NCBI GenBank assembly: GCA_040218145.1
Contig: JAVJQK010000047.1
Location: forward strand, 1 to 64,000
DNA length: 64,000 bases
Direction: 5' to 3'
Origin: Sandaracinaceae bacterium
GTDB taxonomy: Bacteria; Myxococcota_A; Polyangia; Polyangiales; Sandaracinaceae
Made by a program: the position numbers and the translations under genes. The notes under the pieces are model-generated. The model had not been told where the DNA came from. It ran no database searches and saw only the letters and a program-made list of their open reading frames with translations. Positions 56,266-64,000 of this stretch are shown piece by piece (within the stretch, counting starts at the first letter, position 1; the number at the start of each line of letters is the position of its first letter).

Positions 56266-57511
56266 CGCGGACGCGGGTCCACGTCGTGTATCGCCCGCGC
56301 ATGGCGTCGACGAGCACGTCGGCGGGCTCGAGGTGGGACGCCGCCACCGGGTGACGCAGCTTCCAGCGCTCGAGCCCGTCGAGCGCGTCGTCCTTCTTCG
56401 CCGCCTTGGCGATCACGAGGAGCGGGAACCTGGGCTTGCGGCGACCAGCCTTGGCGGCAGCGCTCTTGGCGGTGTGCGCCTCGGCGGGGCTGTCCATTTT
56501 CGGGCCGTCCTTCGCGCGTGAGGGCTGGACGCGCTTCGGCTCGTCGGCGCCCTTCTGGTAGTGCGGTGGCCACGGCGCGTCGCCGAGCCCCTCCGAAGCG
56601 TGTCGCTCGGCCAGCTCGAGCAGAGGCGTCAGCGAGCACGGCGCGTCGTCGATCCCGGCGTGGGGATCCCCGATCGCCTCGAAGCGCGCGGGCACGGTCA
56701 CGAGCGTGAAGTCGCGGGGGTCGCACTCGAACAGCTCCTCCCACGTGACCGGCGTCGAGACCCGCGCGTCCTTCGTGGGGCGCACCGAGTAGGCGCTCGC
56801 GACGGTGCGGTCCTTCGCGTTCTGGTTGTAGTCGAGGAAGACGCCGTGACGCTCCTCCTTCCACCACTTGCTCGTCGCGATGCTGGGCGCGCGCCGCTCG
56901 ACGTCGCGGGCGAGGGCCAGCGCGGCGCGGCGCACCTCGTCGAAGCTCCAGCGCGGGTGGATGCGCACGTTCACGTGCACGCCGCGGGAGCCGCTCGTCT
57001 TGGGCCAGCCCACCATGCCCAGGTCCTCGAGGGACGCGCGCACCACCTTGGCCACCTCGATGATCTGCGGCCACTCGACGCCGGGCACGGGGTCGAGGTC
57101 CACGCGCAGCTCGTCCGGGTGATCGAGGTCGTCGGCCCGCACGGGGTGCGGGTTCAGGTCGATGTTGCCGAGGTTGGCCATCCAGGCCAGGTCCGCCGCC
57201 TCGCGCGGCACGATCTCCTCGGCGCTCCGGCCGCTCGGGAAGCGGAGCACCACCGTGTCGAGCCACGCGGGCCGCGACTTCGGCGCGCGCTTCTGGAAGA
57301 AGAACTCCTCCTCCACGCCCTTCACGTAGCGCTTGAGCACGGTGGGGCGGCCGCCCGCGCCCCGGAGCGCGCCCTCCGCCACGGCCACGTAGTACCGGAC
57401 GAGGTCGAGCTTGGTGTGCCCGGCCTGCGGGAAATAGACCCGGTCGGGGCTGGAGATGGACACCTCGCGGTCTCCCACCTCGAGGGTCAGTCGTTTCTTC
57501 GCGGCCCCCAT
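56186..57511 (-). CDS. Stand-alone LigD-type primase-polymerase (PolDom/Prim-PolC-like)
   Basis: The 441-aa protein has the polymerase domain of LigD without ligase or nuclease domains. The catalytic acids are Asp138 and Asp140 (RVDLDP); other marks are GRPTVLKRYVKGVEEEFFFQK, MANLGNIDLNPHP, KTSGSRGVHVNV and FLDYNQNAKDRTVASAYSVR. After about residue 310 comes a Lys/Ala-rich linker and a ~90-residue C-terminal part without recognised domain. Family members add ribonucleotides or deoxynucleotides during end joining or gap filling. The nearby LigC-type ligase suggests a separate-subunit repair pair like mycobacterial LigC with Prim-PolC. Confidence 0.92.
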   Translation of the reverse strand: MGAAKKRLTLEVGDREVSISSPDRVYFPQAGHTKLDLVRYYVAVAEGALRGAGGRPTVLKRYVKGVEEEFFFQKRAPKSRPAWLDTVVLRFPSGRSAEEIVPREAADLAWMANLGNIDLNPHPVRADDLDHPDELRVDLDPVPGVEWPQIIEVAKVVRASLEDLGMVGWPKTSGSRGVHVNVRIHPRWSFDEVRRAALALARDVERRAPSIATSKWWKEERHGVFLDYNQNAKDRTVASAYSVRPTKDARVSTPVTWEELFECDPRDFTLVTVPARFEAIGDPHAGIDDAPCSLTPLLELAERHASEGLGDAPWPPHYQKGADEPKRVQPSRAKDGPKMDSPAEAHTAKSAAAKAGRRKPRFPLLVIAKAAKKDDALDGLERWKLRHPVAASHLEPADVLVDAMRGRYTTWTRVRVNLRHVPEASRPPQEPPDPDYDPWSD

Positions 57512-57627
57512 GCCGTAGAACGATAGAGCGTCTCGTCCGTCTGGTCCTCTTCGCCGTGGGGGCCGAGCAGGTGACTCTCGATGACGGGTATGTGACGGAT
57601 TTCGATGCTACCGTGTCCAGCGGGGGT

Positions 57628-58758
57628 ATGGACGACCGCGAGCGGGATCGACTGCAGCTCGCCGCCGCCTGGAGCCGCGTGGTGCTCGGGGGGGTGGCGC
57701 TCGTATTGATGCCGCTCGTCTACCCTGGGCTAGGCGCGTACCGCTGGGTCTTCGGCGTCTACGTGGGCCTGTCCCTGCTGGGGCAGCTGTTCATCTGGAA
57801 GGGCATCGGCGGCATGCCCCGCGCGGTGCTGGGCGGCGTGGTCGACATGGCCGTGCTCACGTTCCTCGTGCACCGGATCGGCAGCACGGCGACGATGATG
57901 GTCTCCGTCTACTTCTTCGCGGCCATCCTCAACACGCTCGTCGTCGGCCGCCGGGTCGGGGTCTCGCTCGCGCTGTGCGGCGCGGCCCTCTACTCGATGG
58001 TCGTCGTCGCCGAGGCCAACGGCTGGATCCCCTATGGGCCGGACTCGCCGTCCTTCGCGGGCAACGCGCCGAGTCGCGTGGAGGCCGCGGTCACCACGGG
58101 GCTGCTGTCGACGCTGCTGGTGCTGTCCGCGGCGGTGGTCGGCTTGCTGGTCTCGCGGATCCGGACCCGCGAGGCGGAGCTGCTCGCGGCCAACACCAAG
58201 CTCGAGGAGCTGAGCCTCCGCGATCCGCTGACCCAGCTGTTCAACCGCCGCCACCTCATGGCCCGGCTCGAGGACGAGCTGGCCCGAGTTCGCCGCGGCG
58301 CCGAGCTCGCGGTGGTGATGATCGACCTCGACCGCTTCAAGCGGGTCAACGACCTGCGCGGCCACCAGGCGGGCGATGAGGTGCTCAAGCAGATCGCGCA
58401 CGCACTCGCGGGGGCGACGCGCGAGGTCGACGTGCCCGGCCGATACGGCGGGGACGAGTTCGTGGTGATCCTGCCCGACACCGACTCCGTGGCCGCGATG
58501 CCCGTCGCGCGTCGCCTCGCCGAGGCGGTGCGCGCGGTGGGCGAGGCGTTCGACGCCGAGCAGCCGGTCACGGCGAGCGTGGGCGTCGCGACCGCGCGGG
58601 CCGACGACGACGCGCGCGGCCTCATCCAGCGCGCGGACGAGAACGCCTACCGAGCCAAGAAGTCGGGGGGCGACCGCGTCTCGCTCGCGCCCGTGATCGG
58701 CACCTCGGGGGAGTGGGACGCGCCCGTCTCCACCGGCGTGCGGCCCAAGACCGGCTGA
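57628..58758 (+). CDS. Membrane-bound diguanylate cyclase
   Basis: Counted from ATG 57628, the protein has 376 residues. About five or six membrane helices span residues 15-185 (GVALVLMPLVYPGL, VVDMAVLTFLVHRIG, LLSTLLVLSAAVVGLLV), followed by a short coiled linker and a GGDEF domain. The active motif is intact (RYGGDEF, 274-278) with the product-inhibition I-site RxxD at 265-268. It makes c-di-GMP and should be subject to feedback control. In-frame starts at GTG 57613 and GTG 57556 are possible. It converges on tmcA with a 15-bp gap. Confidence 0.93.
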   Translation: MDDRERDRLQLAAAWSRVVLGGVALVLMPLVYPGLGAYRWVFGVYVGLSLLGQLFIWKGIGGMPRAVLGGVVDMAVLTFLVHRIGSTATMMVSVYFFAAILNTLVVGRRVGVSLALCGAALYSMVVVAEANGWIPYGPDSPSFAGNAPSRVEAAVTTGLLSTLLVLSAAVVGLLVSRIRTREAELLAANTKLEELSLRDPLTQLFNRRHLMARLEDELARVRRGAELAVVMIDLDRFKRVNDLRGHQAGDEVLKQIAHALAGATREVDVPGRYGGDEFVVILPDTDSVAAMPVARRLAEAVRAVGEAFDAEQPVTASVGVATARADDDARGLIQRADENAYRAKKSGGDRVSLAPVIGTSGEWDAPVSTGVRPKTG

Positions 58759-58773
58759 GCCCGCACCCCTGGC

Positions 58774-60783
58774 TCAGCGCAGCTCTGGCTCTCGAGCCGG
58801 CAGCCAACCGGCGAGGGCGCGTCGGAGCGCGCGCATGGCCGAGGGCACGCTCGCGTGTCCACCCTCGACCGCGCTCTCGGGCCACGGGCGACGCTCGAGG
58901 ACCCGCGCCCGGACCAGCGCCGCGTCCGCGGGGGCCATCGCGGGGAGCTCGCCCGCGTGCGCCTCGACGAGCGCGGTGATGGCCGACGCCGCGGACTCGT
59001 AGGGGCGCGGGCCGAAGAGGTAGGCCCGCGCCGTCTCCACCAGCTGGTCGCGGGTCGCGGGGCGCGGCTCGGGCAGATCCAGCGCGAGCGCGTCGTGCAG
59101 CGCCGGATCGAGCCGGAGGTCTCCCGCGCCGTCCAGCAGCGCGCGCTGGAGCGGCCAGTCTCGCGCGAGGTCCTCGCGCAGGCCCTCGACGAGCGCCTTC
59201 GCCTCGGGCGTCACCGGGCGGATCATCACCGCGGACGGCTCGCCGGTGCGCGCGCCGCGGGAGCTGCCGACCCGGACGAGCTGATAGCCGACGCTCCGCC
59301 GGAAGCGCAGCAGCTCCCGGGTCACGCCGAAGAGCGTCCCGAAGAGCGCGGGCGCGTCCTCCGCCGCGTGCGTCGCGTGCACGTGCTCGATGAGCCGGGT
59401 CGCGAGGCCGCGCCGGCGCAGCGCGGGGTGGGTCGCGATGCGCACGCTCCGGATCATCGGCAGGGTCCCGGCGCGAACCCGGCCCGCGTGCGAGATCAGG
59501 GTGTCGGGGAGGGCGTGCCCCCGGATCCGCGCCTCGCCCCGCGCGATCGCCTCGCACCTGGAGAGCGGCAAGGAACCTTCCTTCGCGACGAGGGTCGCCG
59601 CGACGACGCGGCCCCGGAAGCGCAGCGCGTGCAGCGCCAGGTTCGGCGCGTCGAGGATCCGCTGGAGATCGCTCGGCGTGGTCCGGTAGTGGGCGTGCAC
59701 GAGCAGGCCGAAGAAGTCGCGCAGCTGCGTCTCGTCCGCCGCGAGCGCGTCGCGATCCAGGGTGACGGCCTCCACGGCGTCGAGCGTCGCCTCTTCGACC
59801 CCCGTCGCGGGCTCGGCGTCGAGCGCGAGCGCCCCGAAGAGCGCGCGCTCGAGCGGGTCGTCGTCGGCCCAGCGGATGGGCGCGCGGAGCCGGAGCTCGT
59901 CGAGCGGCCGCGCGCGGTCGCGGAGCTCTTCCACGAAGCGCAGCACGAAGCCGCGACCCGTCCCCTCGTAGCCGTGGGCCGTGGTGGCGAACGCGAGGCG
60001 CGCCTCGGGGTGCCTGCGCTCGATGGCGCGCAGCAACGGGACGGGGATCTGCGCCGCCTCGTCGACGACGATCACGTCCGCCTCCGCGTCGAGGAGCGCG
60101 GCCGGGGCCATGAAGCGGAGGCGCGCGGTCTCGGTCACGCCCGGCCTGCCCGTCGCGAAGCGGAACAGCTCGCTCACCGCCTCCTCGCGCGCGGCGCTCA
60201 CCACCACCCGGACGTCCGCCGGCAGCGCGGCGATGGCGAGCCCGAGCGCGCTCGACTTGCCGCGGCCGCGATCGCTCAACAGCACGCTCACGCTCGGTGA
60301 GCGGCTCGAGAGCGAGGCGGTGAGGCGCGCGACGACCGCGGCCTGCTCGTCGGTGCCGCGGTCCGCCCGATCGGCGGCCTTGAGGGGCGCGGTATCCGAC
60401 AGCGGCGCCAGCCAGCGCTCGACCCGACGAAAGAAGCGTACGCCGACGTCCTCCGGCGAGAACGGGTAGGCGGCCAGCCGCTCGCGTCCGGCCAGCGGCG
60501 GCGCGTCCGGCCAGCGCAGCACGAGCGCCCCGCCTCCCCGCACGAAGCCCTGCGTCTGGCCGAGCACGTCCGCGTCGAGGCCCGCGTGCACGTCGAGCAC
60601 CACCGCGTCGAATGCGCCGCCGAGGAGCCGGCGGACGCCCGCCGCGGTGCTCGTCTGGAAGGGGACCTCGCCCGCGCCCACCCAGAGGACCTCGCGCGGA
60701 TCCAGCGCCGCGCAGAGGGCGAGCGCGTCGCGCCGCGTCTCCTCCGGGGTGCCGCGGAGCATCACGCATCGGCGGGGCCGCAT
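58774..60783 (-). CDS. tmcA: tRNA(Met) cytidine acetyltransferase
   Basis: The 669-aa protein has the TmcA order: an N-terminal domain, a helicase-like ATPase with Walker A DRGRGKSSALGLAI and a Walker B/DEAA motif (VIVVDEAAQIP), then a GNAT domain (RSVRIATHPALRRRGLATRL) and a C-terminal helical tRNA-binding part. It acetylates the wobble cytidine C34 of elongator tRNA-Met using acetyl-CoA and ATP. It is full length and all key motifs are seen. Confidence 0.92.
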   Translation of the reverse strand: MRPRRCVMLRGTPEETRRDALALCAALDPREVLWVGAGEVPFQTSTAAGVRRLLGGAFDAVVLDVHAGLDADVLGQTQGFVRGGGALVLRWPDAPPLAGRERLAAYPFSPEDVGVRFFRRVERWLAPLSDTAPLKAADRADRGTDEQAAVVARLTASLSSRSPSVSVLLSDRGRGKSSALGLAIAALPADVRVVVSAAREEAVSELFRFATGRPGVTETARLRFMAPAALLDAEADVIVVDEAAQIPVPLLRAIERRHPEARLAFATTAHGYEGTGRGFVLRFVEELRDRARPLDELRLRAPIRWADDDPLERALFGALALDAEPATGVEEATLDAVEAVTLDRDALAADETQLRDFFGLLVHAHYRTTPSDLQRILDAPNLALHALRFRGRVVAATLVAKEGSLPLSRCEAIARGEARIRGHALPDTLISHAGRVRAGTLPMIRSVRIATHPALRRRGLATRLIEHVHATHAAEDAPALFGTLFGVTRELLRFRRSVGYQLVRVGSSRGARTGEPSAVMIRPVTPEAKALVEGLREDLARDWPLQRALLDGAGDLRLDPALHDALALDLPEPRPATRDQLVETARAYLFGPRPYESAASAITALVEAHAGELPAMAPADAALVRARVLERRPWPESAVEGGHASVPSAMRALRRALAGWLPAREPELR

Positions 60784-60889
60784 GCCGCATCTTCACCCGG
60801 CGCGCGGTCAGAGCAAGCAGGTCGCCGAGAAAGGCTGTCGGATGGATCCCGGAGCGCGACGTGGCGCGATTTCGGCGGGGCCGACGACG

Positions 60890-60905
60890 AAATGATGAAT
60901 CATTT
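60890..60905. promoter_or_regulatory. AT-rich 7-bp palindrome upstream of the ILVBL-like gene
   Basis: aaatgat at 60890-60896 and atcattt at 60899-60905 form a perfect inverted repeat with a 2-bp spacer, inside otherwise very GC-rich DNA. It lies in the 266-bp gap between tmcA and the ThDP enzyme gene, both transcribed away from it. It looks like a dimeric regulator's operator or a promoter element. Confidence 0.5.
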
Positions 60906-61049
60906 TCGGAGGAGCGACTCGCCGGAAGAGCGTCGCGTCCCGCCCGGCGAGGCGCCGGCATTGGTTTCTCAGCGACCTGCAAGCGCGCTTTGATCCGGAC
61001 CGGCCGCGCGTGCAGAATGGCGCACCCCGAACGCGGCTGGAGGCCCCGG

Positions 61050-62798
61050 ATGAGCACCGAGAAACACGGCGGAGACATCGTCGCCGACGTCCTGTCCCGT
61101 CACGGCATTCGCCACATCTTCACCCTCTGCGGCGGGCACATCTCGCCCATCCTCACGGGCGCGAGGGCGCGGGGCATCGACATCATCGACGTGCGCCACG
61201 AGGCGAGCGCGGTCTTCGCAGCGGACGCGGTGGCGCGCATGACCGGCGTGCCCGGGGTGGCGGCGGTGACGGCCGGGCCCGGGGTGACGAACACGCTGAC
61301 CGCGGTGAAGAACGCGCAGCTCGCGCAGACGCCCTTGCTGATCTTCGGGGGCGCGACCGCGACGCTGCTGAAGGGGCGCGGCGCGCTCCAGGACATCGAC
61401 CAGATCTCGCTCGTAAAGTCGGCCGTGAAGTGGGCGACCGCGGTCGGCACCGTGCCGGCGCTCGGCCCCACCGTGCACAAGGCGCTCGAGATCGCGCAGA
61501 GCGGCGTGCCGGGACCCGTCTTCGTCGAGGTCCCCGTCGACCTCCTCTACCCGGAGTCGATCGTCAAGGGCTGGTACATCAGCGAGAGCGGGATCGAGAA
61601 CGCGAAGGGGCTCGGCGCGAAGGCGCTCGAGCTCTACCTCAAGGGCCACCTCTACAAGCAGTTCCACCTGCCCCACGTCGACCTCGATCTGCCCGAGCTG
61701 CGCTTGCCGCGCCGCAACGACGTGCACGATCAGATCGACCAGGTCGTCGCGCGGCTCCGACGCGCGGAGCGCCCGGCCCTCGTGGTCGGCAACCAGACGA
61801 TGGTCAACTGTCACGACGCGGCCTCGCTCGCGGACGCGGTCGACAAGCTGGGCATGCCGGTCTGGCTCGGTGGGGCGGCCCGCGGGCTGCTCGGCCGCGA
61901 CAGCGACATCCAGTTCCGTCACAAGCGCGGGCGAGCGCTCAAGGAAGCGGACGTGGTGATCGTCTGCGGCTTCCCCTTCGACTTCCGGCTCAAGTACGGG
62001 CGCGCCATCGGGAGCAAGGCCTTCGTGGTGCACGCCAACCTCGCCGAGGACGAGCTGCGCAAGAACCGCCGCCCCGAGATCGCGGTCCACACCCACCCCG
62101 CGGACTTCGTGCGCGGGCTGGCCGAGGCCTTCGGTCCGGGACGCGGGCGCTGGGACTCCTGGATCGCGGCCTGCCGCGAGCGCGAGGTGAAGCGCGACGC
62201 GGAGATCGCCGCGCAAGCCACCACCGAGGGCGAGCGGGTCGACCCCATCTACCTCTTCCAGCGCATCGAGGAGAAGATGGCCGACGACTCGGTCATCGTG
62301 GCCGACGGCGGGGACTTCGTGGCGACCGGCGCCTACATCCTCAAGCCGCGACGTCCCCTCTCGTGGCTGGACCCGGGCGTGTACGGGACCCTCGGGGTCG
62401 GCGGCGGCTTCGCGGTCGGCGCCGCGTGCGTGCGCAAGGACGCCGAGGTCTGGCTGATCTGGGGCGACGGCTCGAGCGCGTACAGCCTGGCCGAGCTCGA
62501 CACCTGCGTGCGCCACGGGCTCGCCCCCATCGCGGTCGTGGGCACCGACGCCTCGTGGCAGCAGATCGCGCGCGATCAGGTCGAGATCCTGGGCGACGAC
62601 GTCGGGACGACGCTCCTGCACACGGACTACCACGAGGTGGCGAAGGGCTACGGCGGGGTCGGTCTCCTGCTGACGGACGCGGCCAAGGTCGACGAGACCC
62701 TCGACGAGGCAAAACGGCTGTCGCGCGAAGGCAAGCCGGTGCTCATCAACGTGCACCTCGCGGCGAGCGATTTCCGCAAGGGCTCCATCTCGATCTGA
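61050..62798 (+). CDS. ThDP-dependent lyase of the ILVBL/2-hydroxyacyl-CoA lyase group
   Basis: The 582-aa protein has the three-domain layout of acetolactate-synthase-like ThDP enzymes. The N-terminal pyrimidine domain has the catalytic Glu in [18 protein letters not shown] and [12 protein letters not shown]; the C-terminal pyrophosphate domain has the cofactor motif [15 protein letters not shown]. The [15 protein letters not shown] end of that motif is of the mammalian ILVBL kind and not of true acetolactate synthase, so it is likelier a 2-hydroxyacyl-CoA lyase or a carboligase. The ATG at 61050 has GGAGG six bases upstream. No ilvN-like small subunit follows. Confidence 0.88.
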   Translation: MSTEKHGGDIVADVLSRHGIRHIFTLCGGHISPILTGARARGIDIIDVRHEASAVFAADAVARMTGVPGVAAVTAGPGVTNTLTAVKNAQLAQTPLLIFGGATATLLKGRGALQDIDQISLVKSAVKWATAVGTVPALGPTVHKALEIAQSGVPGPVFVEVPVDLLYPESIVKGWYISESGIENAKGLGAKALELYLKGHLYKQFHLPHVDLDLPELRLPRRNDVHDQIDQVVARLRRAERPALVVGNQTMVNCHDAASLADAVDKLGMPVWLGGAARGLLGRDSDIQFRHKRGRALKEADVVIVCGFPFDFRLKYGRAIGSKAFVVHANLAEDELRKNRRPEIAVHTHPADFVRGLAEAFGPGRGRWDSWIAACREREVKRDAEIAAQATTEGERVDPIYLFQRIEEKMADDSVIVADGGDFVATGAYILKPRRPLSWLDPGVYGTLGVGGGFAVGAACVRKDAEVWLIWGDGSSAYSLAELDTCVRHGLAPIAVVGTDASWQQIARDQVEILGDDVGTTLLHTDYHEVAKGYGGVGLLLTDAAKVDETLDEAKRLSREGKPVLINVHLAASDFRKGSISI

Positions 62799-62815
62799 GT
62801 CCATCTCGATCTGAG
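62784..62815. repeat. 16-bp tandem duplication spanning a stop codon
   Basis: tccatctcgatctgag occurs at 62784-62799 and directly again at 62800-62815. The first copy holds the last codons and the TGA stop of the ThDP-lyase gene; the second is a perfect copy in the downstream spacer. It looks like a recent slippage or duplication. Confidence 0.95.
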
Positions 62816-62926
62816 ACAGGGTGCGCGATGGGTGCGCCGAAGGGTCGCGCTCGCGCAAATCGATCGCGGCCCCGAGTGCGCCAGTGCGCACGCTCACGGT
62901 GGCCTCCATCTTGCTCTCTTCGGGGC

Positions 62927-63190
62927 ATGCAGGAAGCCGTGAGCACACCGGACACCGAGGGGGGACGTCCGGACACCGTGCAGACCCTCCTGGAGCGCGC
63001 GCAACGCCGCGCGCGCCGCGTCAGTGAGCAGTGCATGCGAACCGTCTCGACGGTCCGTGCTCCCGGCCCCGGGCCGGTGGAGCACGTCGACCCGAAGCGG
63101 CTCGCGGGCCTGTCCGAGGCGCCGCGGGACGTCCCTCGAGAGGACCGGTTCGCGGAGGATCTCGAGACGCGGGTGGGGCGCTGGGGGTAG
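62927..63190 (+). CDS. Candidate small basic protein, 87 aa
   Basis: An ATG at 62927 opens an 87-codon frame with mostly G or C in third positions. The product has a helical, Arg-rich N-terminal part (TLLERAQRRARRVSEQC) and a polar C-terminal part (KRLAGLSEAPRDVPREDRF). No family and no clear ribosome binding site. It occupies the only credible coding space in the 461-bp gap (62799-63259) between the ThDP-lyase and MEMO genes; the rest of that gap holds nothing I can identify apart from the 16-bp duplication. Confidence 0.45.
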   Translation: MQEAVSTPDTEGGRPDTVQTLLERAQRRARRVSEQCMRTVSTVRAPGPGPVEHVDPKRLAGLSEAPRDVPREDRFAEDLETRVGRWG

Positions 63191-63259
63191 GGGACCTCGC
63201 ACGCGAGGAATGGGGGCTCCCAGCGCCCCGGGCTTCGGCCCGCGTGTTCGGACGCGCGT

Positions 63260-64000
63260 TCAGAGGAGTACGGAGGCGTACCCGACGAAGCTGTCGTCCG
63301 GCCGGATGTCCCAGCTCAGAGTGTGGCTCACGAGCCGGGGGTGCACGGCGCCCTCGAAGGCGCGCACCGCCTCCATCGTCGCGGCCGCGGCGCCCGGGCA
63401 GCACGCGCTCTGGTGCTCGATCCCGTGCGCGAGGGCGCGGCCGGGATCGCCCTGCTCGATGGCGTCGAGGAACCCGCGGTCGTTCTCCTCGCGCACCCAG
63501 CGCACCGCCTCGGGGCCGCGGCCGCGGGGCGCGAAGGCGTAGTTGGGGCCGTAGTGCGTCAGATCGGTCGAGCCGATGAAGACGGGGGCCTCCCCGGCCT
63601 CGCGCAGCGCGGCGCCGACGTGCCGCCCGATCTCCAGCGCGGCCGGCGCCATGGCGATCCCGAGCATGATCATGGGCGCGCCCGGGAAGTAGTGCGCGAT
63701 GAAGGGCAGATGCAGCTCCACCGCGTTGTCCGGCCGGATCGGCTCGCGCGGCTCCTCGGCCAGCGAGAGCGCCTCCCGGAGGGTGGCGGCCATCGGGTGG
63801 GTGGCGATGCGCCCGAGCGGCGTCGCCCAGCCCTCGCCGACGAAGACGGTGTCGGGGCCGTCCGGCCCTCGGTGTGAGCCGAAGAGCACGACGACCGAGG
63901 GATCGGGGTGCGCGGCGGCGAGGCCTCGGTAGCCGCGGCCCGCGACGTCGCCCGAGAAGGCCCAGCCGGCGTGGGGAGCGAGCAACCCTCGATGCGGCTC
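63260..64000 (-). CDS. amrB: MEMO-family protein, AmmeMemoRadiSam system protein B (5' end cut by window edge)
   Basis: The frame is open to the right edge, so the first ~20 residues are missing. The MEMO signatures are LLAPHAGWAFSGDVAGRGY, FGSHRG, the GSTDLTHYG motif, EHQSACCPGAAAA and the C-terminal DSFVGYASVLL. Its relatives are the human MEMO1 protein and the bacterial AmrB group often encoded beside an AMMECR1 protein and a radical SAM enzyme; their biochemical role is not settled. The missing partners would have to lie beyond the edge. Confidence 0.9.
   Translation of the reverse strand, partial: EPHRGLLAPHAGWAFSGDVAGRGYRGLAAAHPDPSVVVLFGSHRGPDGPDTVFVGEGWATPLGRIATHPMAATLREALSLAEEPREPIRPDNAVELHLPFIAHYFPGAPMIMLGIAMAPAALEIGRHVGAALREAGEAPVFIGSTDLTHYGPNYAFAPRGRGPEAVRWVREENDRGFLDAIEQGDPGRALAHGIEHQSACCPGAAAATMEAVRAFEGAVHPRLVSHTLSWDIRPDDSFVGYASVLL

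Noticed and set aside
62448-62560. Loss of the ThDP metal-binding Asn (GTDASW instead of NN) as a sign of inactivity
   Set aside because: The residue aligned with the metal ligand is the Asp, and ILVBL-type enzymes also carry Asp there, so the site can be functional.

Overview
The window is very GC-rich DNA (about 70% by eye) with densely packed genes and many convergent pairs that overlap at their 3' ends. It most likely comes from a myxobacterium (Myxococcota, perhaps a Polyangia/Sandaracinus-type lineage). The evidence is several lipoproteins with Asp/Ser/Gly-rich linkers after the lipobox, a MopE-type Cys/Asp-rich protein, a MYXO-CTERM-like C-terminus, a myxobacterial PilZ-type protein, a Ser/Thr kinase and a 2,597-residue TPR protein. 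I see no tRNA, rRNA, CRISPR array, prophage or intact IS element. Codon and base use look uniform throughout.

Layout. 0-8.5 kb: a CCGCTG hexanucleotide tract at the left edge, a single-domain response regulator, a large NlpC/P60 lipoprotein, a 161-bp concentric palindromic element, a lipoprotein with four Ig/PKD-like repeats and a hybrid histidine kinase. 8.5-16.3 kb: one giant TPR gene. 16.4-22.8 kb: a MazG-like pyrophosphohydrolase, a YihY-family membrane protein, a nitrate-reductase-associated-family protein, mobA coupled to a LamG-like lipoprotein, a membrane-anchored DUF2135-like protein and NAD malic enzyme. 22.9-28.3 kb: a DprE1/DprE2-like pair, an esterase-like lipoprotein, a Ser/Thr kinase and an MscS channel. 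28.3-35.3 kb: an unusual 1,701-aa fusion of an SLC12-type transporter, a long helical region and a P-loop ATPase, next to an RpoD-like sigma factor.

35.8-40.6 kb: a lipoprotein, an unrecognised small protein, a PilZ-like protein in operon with an M14 carboxypeptidase, a MIF-like tautomerase and a flavin monooxygenase. 40.6-46.3 kb: a surface-protein island with a MopE-like protein, a Cys-rich repeat lipoprotein and two translationally coupled von Willebrand A lipoproteins. 46.4-51.6 kb: glnS, two proteins without assigned function, a NUDIX hydrolase, a small membrane protein, a possible degenerate receiver protein and a GNAT acetyltransferase. 51.7-57.5 kb: an orphan Mla-type ABC ATPase, LigC-type ATP-dependent DNA ligase and a MYXO-CTERM protein in one operon, facing a stand-alone LigD-type primase-polymerase. 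57.6-64 kb: a diguanylate cyclase, tmcA, an ILVBL-like ThDP enzyme behind an AT-rich palindrome, a small ORF and a 5'-truncated MEMO-family gene (amrB) running off the right edge.

The most unusual items are the transporter-ATPase fusion with an MscS gene behind it, the concentric palindromic element whose terminal repeat supplies a stop codon, and the DprE1 homologue that has Ala where mycobacterial DprE1 has its benzothiazinone-target Cys. All functions are read from sequence motifs recalled from known families. No database search was run.
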